From: UBA868 sp016776875
GTDB taxonomy: Bacteria > Pseudomonadota > Gammaproteobacteria > Arenicellales > UBA868
Direction: 5' to 3'
Length of the DNA stretch: 64,000 nucleotides
Assembly: GCA_051201585.1 (NCBI GenBank)
Contig: CP179198.1
Coordinates: 620,001-684,000 of the forward strand
Shown here piece by piece: positions 35,825 to 45,371 of this stretch; the stretch's first letter is position 1, and every line of letters begins with the position of its first letter. Both the position numbers and the translations under genes were made by a program. Below the pieces are notes generated by a model. It was not told where the DNA came from and searched no databases. It saw only the letters and a list, made by a program, of their open reading frames with translations.

Positions 35825-36880
35825 ATGGCGCTATCTAAAACCGAGTTGCCAAAAACTGCAAATGCTATGCGGTTTTTCGCGTGGTTGGTACCAATGTTAG
35901 GTGTGCTGTTTTTGTTAAATAACTACCTGACTTTTTGGCGAGACTGGCCAGGCACGCTCCCCATTATCTTAAACTGGCTGAGCGCCGATGGGGATCCGAT
36001 ATCGAGCGCAATGCAGATCCAAGGCTTACTTCAGGTTGCAAGCTGGATAGCCGTGATGATTGTGGTTGCGTTTTATGTTCGCGGCCGTCAAAACATCCCG
36101 CTTAGAGACGACGCAGATCGACTTGGCGAGATTGCTGCCTTTATTGTTCGGGGTTGCTTTTGGGGACTCGTGTTGATTGGGATGGTTGATATTTTCATCT
36201 CTTTTCTCCGAGTTGAAGACTGGCTCAAAATATGGGTTGGCGATGATTTAGCTAAATCGTTAGGTCGACCTATCTTTAGAGGGTCTTATGTTCATTACCC
36301 GCTACTTTTACTTGGTTTTGTAATCGCATTTTTTAGTCGAAGCCTAGGATTTATCTGGTTGACGCTTATGGTGGTGCTCTCCGAATTTTTTATTGTAATC
36401 AGCCGTTTCGTCTTCTCTTATGAGCAGCCCTTTCAGGGCGATCTCGTTCGCTTTTGGTACGCCGGGCTTTTCCTTTTTGCCAGCGCCTACGCACTCGTCA
36501 CGGAAGGACATGTTCGGGTAGATGTTCTCTATACGAATTTCTCAACAAAAGGCAAAGCATGGGCAAACACGGTTGGCGTAATTATTTTGGGTCTGCCGTT
36601 GTGCTGGTCGATTCTGATTACAGGCATGTGGGGAAAGGGAAGCAGTCTTAACAGTCCGTTACTTAGTTTTGAAATTTATCAGCAGGGTTTCGGGATGTAT
36701 GTGAAATACTTGATGGTCGGTTTCTTGGTTGTATTTGCAATCTCGATGTTGTTTCAGTTCTGTGGCTACTTGTTATCCAATGTTGCGGATCTAATTGGTG
36801 AGGCCTCTTCTGAAGAAAAAGAAGGCAAGGATGAACGCTTGCCTGCAAGCGGTCTCAATACTTCGTCCGGCCCAATCTGA
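35825..36880 (+). CDS. TRAP transporter small permease (DctQ type) with N-terminal extension
   Basis: A 351-residue inner-membrane protein. The C-terminal half (from about residue 190) has the DctQ layout of four helices, including SEFFIVISRFVFSYEQ and EGHVRVDVLYTNFS, the typical DctQ motif. The N-terminal half adds about four further helices and makes it nearly double the usual size. The gene follows the binding protein after the terminator and precedes DctM by 20 bases, so the three form one transporter. Confidence 0.85.
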   Translation: MALSKTELPKTANAMRFFAWLVPMLGVLFLLNNYLTFWRDWPGTLPIILNWLSADGDPISSAMQIQGLLQVASWIAVMIVVAFYVRGRQNIPLRDDADRLGEIAAFIVRGCFWGLVLIGMVDIFISFLRVEDWLKIWVGDDLAKSLGRPIFRGSYVHYPLLLLGFVIAFFSRSLGFIWLTLMVVLSEFFIVISRFVFSYEQPFQGDLVRFWYAGLFLFASAYALVTEGHVRVDVLYTNFSTKGKAWANTVGVIILGLPLCWSILITGMWGKGSSLNSPLLSFEIYQQGFGMYVKYLMVGFLVVFAISMLFQFCGYLLSNVADLIGEASSEEKEGKDERLPASGLNTSSGPI

Positions 36881-36900
36881 ACGAATAGCGTACAAACGAT

Positions 36901-39561
36901 ATGGAAGTCTTTTTTCTATTAATCCTGTTTATTCTGATGATCGTGGCGTTGAGTTCCGGTTTCCCTGTCGCGTTTTCGCTTCCGGGATCTGCCATCGCTA
37001 GTATGGGTCTTGCGGCGCTTTTTGGTTATCTCTTCGAAGGCAATGTGAGCGCATATTTTCTGGAAGGAGGCCCCGTTGAATGGTTGACGGCGGGGGTAAC
37101 CAACTTTCGGAGTCTTTACTGGGATGTAGAACGTGATACCTTGATTGCGATTCCCTTATTTATCTTTATGGGCATTATGCTTGAGCGATCCAAGATCGCA
37201 GAAGATTTGCTTGTGACGATGGCGCAACTTTTTGGGCCAATTCCCGGCGGCCTTGGAATCTCGGTGGTATTTGTCGGCACCTTGTTGGCAGCCACGACTG
37301 GAATTGTGGGTGCGACCGTAATTGCAATGGGACTCATCTCGTTGCCGGCAATGCTCCGGCATAATTATTCGAGACCGCTCGCGACCGGTACGATATGCGC
37401 CTCAGGCACGCTTGGACAGATTATTCCCCCATCGATCGTTCTGATACTCCTCGCTGATCAACTTTCGAGCGCGTCTGATATTGCAAGCACCGCGCGCAAG
37501 GCAATGTACAAAACTGCGACGGGTGAATTTTCGATGCCCTCTGAGCTTGATATCGTCTCTACAAGCGCAGGGGAAATGTTCATGGGCGCCTTTATCCCGG
37601 GATTGGTGCTCGTGGGCCTATATATGCTTTACATCCTGGTTTCTGCGTTTTTCCGGCCTCAAACGGCGCCACCGGTTCCGTACGATGGACGATATGACGC
37701 GAGATTCTGGGGTAGTGTGGGCTTGGCGTTGATTCCACCGCTGACCTTAATTTTTGCAGTGCTGGGGTCGATTATTCTCGGAATCGCGACGGTTAATCAG
37801 GCAGGGTCTATTGGCGCAATTGGCGCTTTAATTATGAGTGGTTATCGAATGGCGGCAGGTCGGCGGGACGCTTATGTGCCAGCGATTCTAGCAGTGGTAT
37901 CAATTGGGGTGCTTGCAGTCACACTGCATCTTGTGCCCATCAATATTCGAATTGTTTCATCTCCCGCTGAGGTCGTTGCGGTAGCAGTGGCATCGCTTGC
38001 TGTATTTGGCCTGATAGTGGCTATTGGGATGAGTTTGTGGCGTGCACATAAGACCTATGACATTCTCAATGGGGTCATGATCGAAACTGCAAAGACAACC
38101 TCAATGGTTTTTATCATCCTGATTGGTGCAGCGATGTTGACCTCGGCTTTTAGGGGATTTGGCGGCGAAGTTTTGGTCAAGGAGTACCTCACGGGTTTGC
38201 CCGGAGGGTTCTGGACACAATTCATTGTGGTAATGGCGGTGATTTTTGTTCTTGGGTTTTTCCTCGATTTTATTGAAATTGCGGTTGTCGTTGTGCCTAT
38301 CGTTGCGCCGATCCTGCTGATGGATCCGAGTGCAAATATTACTGCAGTCTGGTTGGGTGTCATGATTGGACTGAATATCCAGACCTCATTCTTGACGCCA
38401 CCTTTTGGTTTTGCGTTGTTTTATTTGCGCGGTGTGGCAGCCAAAGTCGTTAGAACAGTAGAGATATACAAAGGGGTTATTCCGTTTATTGGGCTGCAAC
38501 TGGCAGGACTCGCCTTTGTCGGCTACCTACCCAGTTTGGTGAATTATCTTCCTGCAAGAATGTATCTGACCTCTGAGGCTTCACCACCGCCCATGAATCC
38601 CAAGCTTCAGGATTGTTTGGAGGACTATGTTTTTAATCAATATCTGACTGAAGAAAATGAATTGATCGCGGCTGCCACTCGGCTTGAAAATATCCGGTCG
38701 GATTATTTGCCAGATAATGTAAGTAAAAAACTTAATTTGGTGGCGTCAAATATTCGAGCGACATTTCCTCTCGTTGAAGGTGTCAAAAATGCTCATGCTG
38801 CGAAAGCAGAAGTGGAAGGGGAATATCGACCGCTACATAAACGAGTCAGGTTTGTCCAAAATCAGATTCGGCGATTAGACCGAAACATTGACAAGATCGA
38901 GCAAACACTGGGTCGCATCGAGCGAGGGGAAGTTTCAGAGATTTCAGTGGAAGATCTCAATATCAAGGTTGATAAATGGATTGCCGAAAAAGTCGCTCTT
39001 GAGAATGAAATACCCGAGATTTGGGAAGAGCGGAATGCGGCTTACCTTAAGCTCCTGAAGGATGATAAAAGCAAAGTGAATGCTTATCGTCGCAACGTCG
39101 ATGACGCTTATATGGCTTTAGTCGAAACTCAAAGGCTGATTAATTCGACGCCAGCTCTTAAAGAATTCGGTCCGCAGCTTGAAAACATGCATCAAGACTT
39201 GCCAACGCTTAGTCCGGATATTGCGATGCAACAGCTCAAGGATCTTCGAAGCGCACTTGGTAGTGTTGACGGCACGAGCAAGATAAAGTCTCGGGTTAAT
39301 AAAAGTCGCAAGGCGCTCAGGGGTGATAATCCGGATATGGCAAAAGCACTTTCCGAGATGGGAAAAGCGATTGCCCTCTTTAGAGTTGAGGTTGAATGGC
39401 GGGAAAAAGCCTTTGCGGATCTTGCGAGCCCGCTTGAAGAGATCGATGGGTTAGTCAGCAAGACAATTGGTCTCAGGCAGCAGGCTAAGTTGACAAAGGA
39501 GCAGGCGCTGTATGTGGCGAGTTGCACTGCAGATCATAAGGATGTGTCTTTGAACTTCTGA
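36901..39561 (+). CDS. TRAP transporter large permease (DctM type) with C-terminal coiled-coil domain
   Basis: An 886-residue inner-membrane transport subunit. Residues 1-556 hold the DctM helices, with VFVGTLLAATTGIVGATVIAMG, SGTLGQIIPPSIVLILLADQ and the second-half FFLDFIEIAVVVVPI, NIQTSFLTPPFGFALFYLR. The membrane part has an extra insert near residues 195-215 (TARKAMYKTATGEF). Residues 560-886 are a charged, soluble region rich in heptad-like Leu, Arg and Glu (for example FVQNQIRRLDRNIDKIEQTL), predicted coiled coil. That tail is not part of normal DctM and probably serves regulation or partner binding. Confidence 0.88.
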   Translation: MEVFFLLILFILMIVALSSGFPVAFSLPGSAIASMGLAALFGYLFEGNVSAYFLEGGPVEWLTAGVTNFRSLYWDVERDTLIAIPLFIFMGIMLERSKIAEDLLVTMAQLFGPIPGGLGISVVFVGTLLAATTGIVGATVIAMGLISLPAMLRHNYSRPLATGTICASGTLGQIIPPSIVLILLADQLSSASDIASTARKAMYKTATGEFSMPSELDIVSTSAGEMFMGAFIPGLVLVGLYMLYILVSAFFRPQTAPPVPYDGRYDARFWGSVGLALIPPLTLIFAVLGSIILGIATVNQAGSIGAIGALIMSGYRMAAGRRDAYVPAILAVVSIGVLAVTLHLVPINIRIVSSPAEVVAVAVASLAVFGLIVAIGMSLWRAHKTYDILNGVMIETAKTTSMVFIILIGAAMLTSAFRGFGGEVLVKEYLTGLPGGFWTQFIVVMAVIFVLGFFLDFIEIAVVVVPIVAPILLMDPSANITAVWLGVMIGLNIQTSFLTPPFGFALFYLRGVAAKVVRTVEIYKGVIPFIGLQLAGLAFVGYLPSLVNYLPARMYLTSEASPPPMNPKLQDCLEDYVFNQYLTEENELIAAATRLENIRSDYLPDNVSKKLNLVASNIRATFPLVEGVKNAHAAKAEVEGEYRPLHKRVRFVQNQIRRLDRNIDKIEQTLGRIERGEVSEISVEDLNIKVDKWIAEKVALENEIPEIWEERNAAYLKLLKDDKSKVNAYRRNVDDAYMALVETQRLINSTPALKEFGPQLENMHQDLPTLSPDIAMQQLKDLRSALGSVDGTSKIKSRVNKSRKALRGDNPDMAKALSEMGKAIALFRVEVEWREKAFADLASPLEEIDGLVSKTIGLRQQAKLTKEQALYVASCTADHKDVSLNF

Positions 39562-39621
39562 TTAATGCCGCCCGGCATTTGGAAGTAAAATCTGTTTTCC
39601 TAACTAAATTAGGATAAATCT

Positions 39622-41020
39622 ATGACTATCGATCCTACTGTGGCTGATTTGCTTATGAAAGCAAAGGCAGCCCAAGCTTTTATATGAGAAATTTGATCAG
39701 GCCGAAGTCGATGATGTTGTTGCGGCAATCGCTTGGGTAGTGCTTGAGCCTGCCCGAAACCGGCATCTTTCCGAACGCGCGGTCGAAGATACGGGTCTTG
39801 GTGATATTGACGATAAATTTACAAAGAATCACCGAAAGACGCTGGGACTGCTTCGAGACCTAACAGGTGCGCCATCGGTTGGCGTGATCGCAACAGATTC
39901 AGAGCGAGGTCTTATTGAAATTGCAAGACCGATCGGTGTTATCGGTGCAATAACACCCTCTACAAATCCGGTTGCGACCCCAACAAATAAGGTGATGAAT
40001 GCGCTTAAGGGGGGCAACGCAATTATTCTTGCCCCTTCGCCGCGAGGCGAGGCGGTATGTGGAGAACTGGTTGATTTATTTCGTGATGCGTTAGAGAAAG
40101 TAGGCGCACCAGTAGATTTGATTCAAAAATTACCCCGTCCGATAAACAAAGCCACGACTCAGGCACTGATGGAGTCGGTTGATTTGATTGTTGCGACCGG
40201 TTCTCAAAATAATATCCGTGCCGCCTATTCGAGTGGAACTCCCGCCATAGGAGTAGGCGCAGGCAATGTCTCCGTTATTATCGATGAGACTGCAGATTAT
40301 CAACAGGCGGCTGAGAGTATCGTCGCGTCTAAATCCTTTGATAACGCGACCAGTTGCTCGTCAGAAAACAGCATTGTCGTTGTGGAGAGCGCGGTTGGCC
40401 CACTACTTGAAGCATTGTTTTCATGTGGTGTGCGCCTTCTCACTCCCAACGAGAAAGCGACGCTACAGGACCTGATGTGGATCGATGGAAAACTGAATCC
40501 TAAAGTAACTGCTCGGAGTGCGAAAGAAATTGCTGATATGGCAGGTCTTTCAGGCTTAAGTGAACCTGATCTGCGAGTGCTTTTGGTTGAAGAATCGGGC
40601 ACCGGCGATGATTACCCATTTTCGGGTGAAAAATTAAGCCCGGTGCTTGCAATGTATCGTGTGCCGGATTTTGAAGCTGCTCTTTTGAAAGTAGAGGAGA
40701 TTTATGCGTATCAAGGTGCAGGGCATTCAATTGGTATTCATACCTCAGAAGAAGGGCGTCCCTTAGAGATCGGATTGAACCTTCCGACCTGTCGCGTGAT
40801 TGTTAATCAGGCGCATTGCTTTGCCACGGGCGGGAGTTTGGATAATGCGCTGCCTTTTTCGCTTTCGATGGGTTGTGGAAGCTGGGGCGGAAATAGCATA
40901 AGCGAGAATATGAGTTATCGACATTTTATTAATACTGTCCGTGTCGTTAGCAGGATTAAGCCTCAAACAATATCTCCTGATGATTTCCTGCTGGGATACT
41001 GGTCGCGCTATGGGAAATAG
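39622..41020 (+). CDS. CoA-acylating aldehyde dehydrogenase (SauS/AdhE-type), frameshifted near the 5' end
   Basis: An aldehyde dehydrogenase of the CoA-acylating group. Translation from ATG 39622 gives MTIDPTVADLLMKAKAAQAF and then TGA at 39685; the rest runs in the next frame (YEKFDQAEVDDVV onward). One extra T after AAGCTT (39674-39679) explains the break. Downstream motifs include GVIGAITPSTNPVATP, VATGSQNNI, GVGAGNVSVI and the catalytic Cys in ATSCSSENS. The best match in kind is sulfoacetaldehyde dehydrogenase (acylating) SauS or succinate-semialdehyde-type enzymes. An ATG at 39740 would give a truncated protein. It is coupled to the ligase downstream. Confidence 0.85.
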
Positions 41021-41027
41021 GGCGCCT

Positions 41028-42581
41028 ATGGATTTCGCTGAAATACGCGACTGCCGCAACCTGACCATCCAGGGCACTATAGATCACTATGCGCTAAATC
41101 AGCCCGAAAAAGTCTTCGCTTTCTTTCCGGATGAAAATAGCGAGGTTACTTGGGCGGAACTTCGGGAAACTTCACGAAAACTGGCGCGATATCTTTTAGA
41201 CCAAGGGATAAATCCAGGTTCGAGAGTGGGAATGTTGCGCGGAAACGGTCAAGCGGCATTGGAACTCTTCTTAGGTGCGATGTACAGCGGTTACACCGTT
41301 TCCACATTTAATCCGGTGGCAGGCGAAAGCGCTCTGCGGTATGTATTTGACCACTCTAAAATTCAGATCGTTTTTGTGGACGAGGAAAATAGAGCGCTGG
41401 CAGAAGCAATAAAGAAAGATCAAATGCCGGGGTTAAAAATAGTTAGTGGTGCGGCAAATCAGGGATTAGCGCTGCCCGGTTTATCGTCTCCCATTGAAGT
41501 GACTGAGTCATGTGCATCGGATGACGCGTTACTGATATACACGTCCGGTACGACGGGCAGACCCAAAGGCGTCATTCACTCCAATTCAAGTTTGTTAGCG
41601 GGTGGCGCAAACACTGTGGCGGCGCATCACCTAACAGATAAGGACAGAGCGCTGTGCGTGTTACCGCTATGCCATATTAATGGACAGGTAGTGACGGCTA
41701 TTGCGCCGCTTTTGAGTGGCTCATCAGTCGTGATGCCGAGTCGGTTTCGGGTCTCGAAATTTTGGGATTGGATAGTGAGTTATCAGTGCACTTGGTTTAG
41801 CGCGGTGCCCACGATAATCTCTTATTTATTAGGAGCCGAAGATAAAGAAAGTCGACCTTGTCTCGATCGCTTGAGCTCGGTGCGGTTTGGGCGGTCGGCA
41901 TCAGCGGCGCTACCCCCTGCGGTGCATAATGCATTTGTCGAGTGTTTTGGTATTCCATTGGTTGAGACGATGGGCATCACTGAGACAGCTGCTCCAATTT
42001 TGACCAACCCGCTTAATCCAGAAGGGCATCGAATTGGCTCCCCGGGTAAAGCCTGTGGCAATGAGGTTCGCATCGCCAATGATAGCGAAGTGGTTACGGG
42101 GATAAACGTCGAAGGGGAGATTCAGGTCCGAGGTCCAAATTTAATGTCACATTATCTTGACGCGCCCGACAAGACGGCGGAGGCTTTCACGAAAGACGGA
42201 TGGTATCGCACGGGTGATCTGGGACGAATTGATGAGAGCGGGTATGTATTTGTGACAGGGCGTATCAAAGAACTGATTATTAAAGGGGGCGAGAATATTG
42301 CGCCACGAGAAATCGACGATGTCTTGTATCAGTTCCCTGGTATTTTAGAAGCCGCGGCGATTGGTATTGCAGATGACAACTATGGCGAGGAGATTGCCGC
42401 TTGTCTGGTGCCGGGCCCTGGCGTTGTGATTGATTTGAAGGCGTTAAGCGCGCACTGTGAAAAACATTTGGGGCGTTTTAAAACACCCTGTGCTTTTCAT
42501 CTCATGGACGAGTTGCCGAAAGGCCCCTCCGGGAAGATTCAGCGCCTAAAGCTTGTGGAAACTGTAAGTAAAGGTAATTGA
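41028..42581 (+). CDS. Acyl-CoA ligase (AMP-forming)
   Basis: An ANL-superfamily adenylate-forming ligase of about 517 residues, making an acyl-CoA from a carboxylate and ATP. It has the P-loop YTSGTTGRPKG, the A5 motif ETMGITETAAPI, A7 WYRTGDLGRIDESGY, A8 GRIKELIIKGGENIAP and the C-terminal catalytic Lys in GPSGKIQR. I chose ATG 41028, preceded by AGGG; ATG 41010, overlapping the previous stop, is possible. Its pairing with an acylating aldehyde dehydrogenase resembles SauT-SauS of sulfoacetate catabolism, but the substrate is not proven. Confidence 0.85.
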   Translation: MDFAEIRDCRNLTIQGTIDHYALNQPEKVFAFFPDENSEVTWAELRETSRKLARYLLDQGINPGSRVGMLRGNGQAALELFLGAMYSGYTVSTFNPVAGESALRYVFDHSKIQIVFVDEENRALAEAIKKDQMPGLKIVSGAANQGLALPGLSSPIEVTESCASDDALLIYTSGTTGRPKGVIHSNSSLLAGGANTVAAHHLTDKDRALCVLPLCHINGQVVTAIAPLLSGSSVVMPSRFRVSKFWDWIVSYQCTWFSAVPTIISYLLGAEDKESRPCLDRLSSVRFGRSASAALPPAVHNAFVECFGIPLVETMGITETAAPILTNPLNPEGHRIGSPGKACGNEVRIANDSEVVTGINVEGEIQVRGPNLMSHYLDAPDKTAEAFTKDGWYRTGDLGRIDESGYVFVTGRIKELIIKGGENIAPREIDDVLYQFPGILEAAAIGIADDNYGEEIAACLVPGPGVVIDLKALSAHCEKHLGRFKTPCAFHLMDELPKGPSGKIQRLKLVETVSKGN

Positions 42582-42637
42582 GGGCCTCGTTGTTTCGGGG
42601 TGAGGAGTGAGAGGCGCTGATCTAGGCGTTGCAAATT

Positions 42638-43558
42638 ATGAAGCACTTTCTTAGCAAGAGATCAATTCAGTGTCCCTCGATGCTTTTGTCTCAATTGACT
42701 GAAGTTAAACCTGTCGCGACCGCTATCGTTGCGGCCGATCATCCGGTTGTGCTCGACAGCGCTCGCCAGGCTTGCGACGCTGGCATTATTCGACCGGTCC
42801 TCATCGGCAGTCTGGAAAAAATCTCGATGGCGGCCCAGGATATTGCATGGGATATTGGCTCTTTTGAGTGTATTGAGGCTAATGGCGAGAACGAAGCCGC
42901 AGAAGAAGGCGCTCGTCTCGCCCATGTCGGCTCGGTCAATATGGTAATGAAAGGGCATATCCATACAGATGCCTTTATGCGACCGCTGTTGGCAAAGGGA
43001 AGTGGCATCAGAACGGGTCGTCGGCTTTCCCATGCCTTTCATATGAGTCTGCCCGACCGGGACGATTCGCTTTTACTGACCGACTGCGCCCTAAATGTGG
43101 CGCCCGATATTGAGACCCGCATTGCAATTATCGAAAATACGATTGAACTGTCCCAAAAGTTAGGTTGCCGTCGGCCTCGAGTCGCTTTATTAGCGGCTTC
43201 TGAGGTAGTTACTGACGCAATGCCGATCACAAAGGAATGCCAGCAACTCACCGAGTATTTCGCCAAACGAAATATTGCGGCTGAAGTGTTCGGACCTCTT
43301 GCCTTTGATAATATTGTTTCTGATGACTCGGCACAGTTAAAAGGAATTGATCATACGGTTGCCGGTAATGCCGACATTATCGTCGTGCCAACGATCGAGA
43401 CAGGTAATGCGCTGTTCAAAATGATGGTCTATTTTATGAGCGCCTGCGCCGGTGGGATTGTGCTAGGCGGTTCTGTGCCCGTACTTTTGACCAGTCGCGC
43501 GGATCCTGCTGCTGCAAGACTTGCGAGCGCTGCGCTCGGCGCTATCTCGTCACGTTGA
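42638..43558 (+). CDS. Phosphate acetyl/butyryltransferase
   Basis: A 306-residue phosphotransacylase (Pta/Ptb fold) interconverting acyl phosphate and acyl-CoA. It shows MVMKGHIHTDAFMRPLL, LLTDCALNVAPD and the C-terminal AGNADIIVVPTIETGNALFKMMVYF motif. In taurine, isethionate and sulfoacetate pathways such a Pta follows Xsc and converts acetyl phosphate to acetyl-CoA. No xsc is in the window. ATG 42638 is my start; TTG 42629 and ATG 42680 are alternatives. Confidence 0.87.
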   Translation: MKHFLSKRSIQCPSMLLSQLTEVKPVATAIVAADHPVVLDSARQACDAGIIRPVLIGSLEKISMAAQDIAWDIGSFECIEANGENEAAEEGARLAHVGSVNMVMKGHIHTDAFMRPLLAKGSGIRTGRRLSHAFHMSLPDRDDSLLLTDCALNVAPDIETRIAIIENTIELSQKLGCRRPRVALLAASEVVTDAMPITKECQQLTEYFAKRNIAAEVFGPLAFDNIVSDDSAQLKGIDHTVAGNADIIVVPTIETGNALFKMMVYFMSACAGGIVLGGSVPVLLTSRADPAAARLASAALGAISSR

Positions 43559-43620
43559 CCGACTTGTATTTGAGTCGTGTTGCGTCAATCAATTTTTTAA
43601 ACCTGTTAAGAGAGTAATTC

Positions 43621-44103
43621 ATGAGTATTGAGATTGGACAAAAAATACCCAACGCGACTGTCTATATCATGGGAGATTCTGGACCAGAGTCACATGAAAC
43701 TGGCCCGCTTTTCGCAGATAAAAAGACTGTTCTGTTTGCGTTGCCAGGCGCTTTTACGCCAACTTGCTCTCGTTCACATCTTCCGGGGTATATCGATCAA
43801 TTTGGAACTTTCGCTCAAAAAGGCGTCGATCAGATCATCTGCTTGTCGGTCAATGACGCCTGGGTGATGGATGCCTGGGGTAAAGCGCAGGGCGCTGATG
43901 GCAAAGTAACGATGGTAGGAGATGGCAACGGGGATTTAAGCCGCGAACTGGGATTCCTGGTAGACATGGGTGGCGCTGGTTTTGGGGAACGGTCTATTCG
44001 GTATGCCATGATTATTGAAAATGGTGTCGTTACCCATCTCAACGTTGAGGCGCCACGGGAGTTTAAAATAAGCGATGCCGGAACAATGCTTCAGCTACTC
44101 TGA
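43621..44103 (+). CDS. Peroxiredoxin, Prx5 type
   Basis: A 160-residue thiol peroxidase of the Prx5 (AhpE/PMP20-like) group. The peroxidatic Cys is in PGAFTPTCSRSHLPGY; the family's WGKAQGADGKVTMVGDGNG follows. It detoxifies organic and hydrogen peroxides in the cytoplasm, using glutathione or thioredoxin. It is 62 bases after the pta gene on the same strand. Confidence 0.9.
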   Translation: MSIEIGQKIPNATVYIMGDSGPESHETGPLFADKKTVLFALPGAFTPTCSRSHLPGYIDQFGTFAQKGVDQIICLSVNDAWVMDAWGKAQGADGKVTMVGDGNGDLSRELGFLVDMGGAGFGERSIRYAMIIENGVVTHLNVEAPREFKISDAGTMLQLL

Positions 44104-44180
44104 TTCAGCGCTATTATTCTGAAAGTGGTCAGGTCTAGACAATGATCTCGTCGATGGCCTTGGGGTGAGACGTGATTTGT

Positions 44181-45284
44181 TCATAACCTGTTTCGGTAAT
44201 GATAAAGCTTATCACCAACCTGCGCCCGGAATTTTCCAGGCACGGTAACTGATCCATCAACAGCAAGCACCATCCCCGGCTTCAAAATAGTCGTATCACC
44301 AAAGACCAGTTGGGGGCGCTCCAAAAAGCTGAACCCCGTGGCGCGACCACATCGGAACGGGTATTCGAACCCTGCGGCCTGGATGACTTCTGCGTATTCA
44401 CGATGTACGTCCTCGGCGGACATACCCGGTTTCAGTACAGATAACGCAGCGGCCTGACTGGCAACAGCGGTTTCGTATGCGCTTATCTGGGATGGATCGC
44501 TAATCTCTGCCACCCAGAACGTGCGGTCAAAGCCAAGCTTGAAGCGATGGAAATTGGTCATCCCACAGAAGCACAGAAAAACAGGCTCACCACGTTTAAT
44601 TTTTTTCGTACTGTTGCGGTGGTGGGTCATGGTAATTTGGTCACCCGAGGCCATGATCTGCATAAAATGAATGCTCGGTGACATCATGCTGTTGGGGTAA
44701 TGATTCTCTAAGATCTCTGCCGCCATTTTGGTGCCAGCGGTGGTCGCAGCAAGTGAAATCTCATATTCAGGGACGCCATCGACAATAGTGGCTCGAGCGG
44801 CGTTCATCATGGCAATGCCGACCTGGCCTGCGTGACGGGCCATTTGCAGTTCGACCTCGGATTTGATCATTCGCATGTCGCTGATGATTGGGGTGATGTC
44901 GGTTAAACGCTCTTTTGCAACGATGGATTGAATGTATTGGTAAACAGGCGGTGGCACTAAATCGGGTTCAATACCGATTACAGAATTTTCTTTAAATAAA
45001 TCAGGGAGAGATGCGCGCCATTCGTCACCCAATCCGTCGTTCCAAAGATCGATTCGATCAACGCACGCATTGGCCTCGGCGAGCGAAGCTTCCATCGATG
45101 GTGTGATGAGCACGGTGTCTCCTTCCACATCAACGACGAGTATTGTTGGACGTCCAAAATCCATATGCAGGTAGTCGTAGTATCCGGTGTAGTAATACAC
45201 GCTATCATCATCTGTAATTAATGCAGTATGGATTCCAGACTCACCCAATCTATTTTTGAGTTGGGTGATACGGGTTGAAAACAT
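44181..45284 (-). CDS. M24 family creatinase/aminopeptidase-like protein
   Basis: A 367-residue pita-bread-fold protein. The N-terminal creatinase domain has SVYYYTGYYDYLH, and the C-terminal domain includes KSEVELQMARHAGQVG and LKPGMSAEDVHREYAEVIQAAG. The metal ligands of true M24 peptidases are largely missing: the first Asp position lies in CFCGMTNFH, and the HG.G motif reads RCGRATGF. This resembles creatinase, which is metal-free, so it is more likely a hydrolase of a C-N compound than a peptidase. The substrate is unknown. Confidence 0.75.
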   Translation of the reverse strand: MFSTRITQLKNRLGESGIHTALITDDDSVYYYTGYYDYLHMDFGRPTILVVDVEGDTVLITPSMEASLAEANACVDRIDLWNDGLGDEWRASLPDLFKENSVIGIEPDLVPPPVYQYIQSIVAKERLTDITPIISDMRMIKSEVELQMARHAGQVGIAMMNAARATIVDGVPEYEISLAATTAGTKMAAEILENHYPNSMMSPSIHFMQIMASGDQITMTHHRNSTKKIKRGEPVFLCFCGMTNFHRFKLGFDRTFWVAEISDPSQISAYETAVASQAAALSVLKPGMSAEDVHREYAEVIQAAGFEYPFRCGRATGFSFLERPQLVFGDTTILKPGMVLAVDGSVTVPGKFRAQVGDKLYHYRNRL

Positions 45285-45371
45285 ATCTTAGAGACCTCTA
45301 ATTAGACTTGAGAAGAGACAAGAGTCTGCGATTACCATGACACAAATTCTTGAACTGATATGTCGCAGAAT

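Noticed and set aside
39622..41020. Programmed +1 frameshift as regulation of the aldehyde and acyl-CoA dehydrogenases
   Set aside because: Both breaks come after about 20 codons at AAGCTTTT, but no slippery-stop arrangement like prfB or downstream structure is evident; a mutation or base-call error is simpler.
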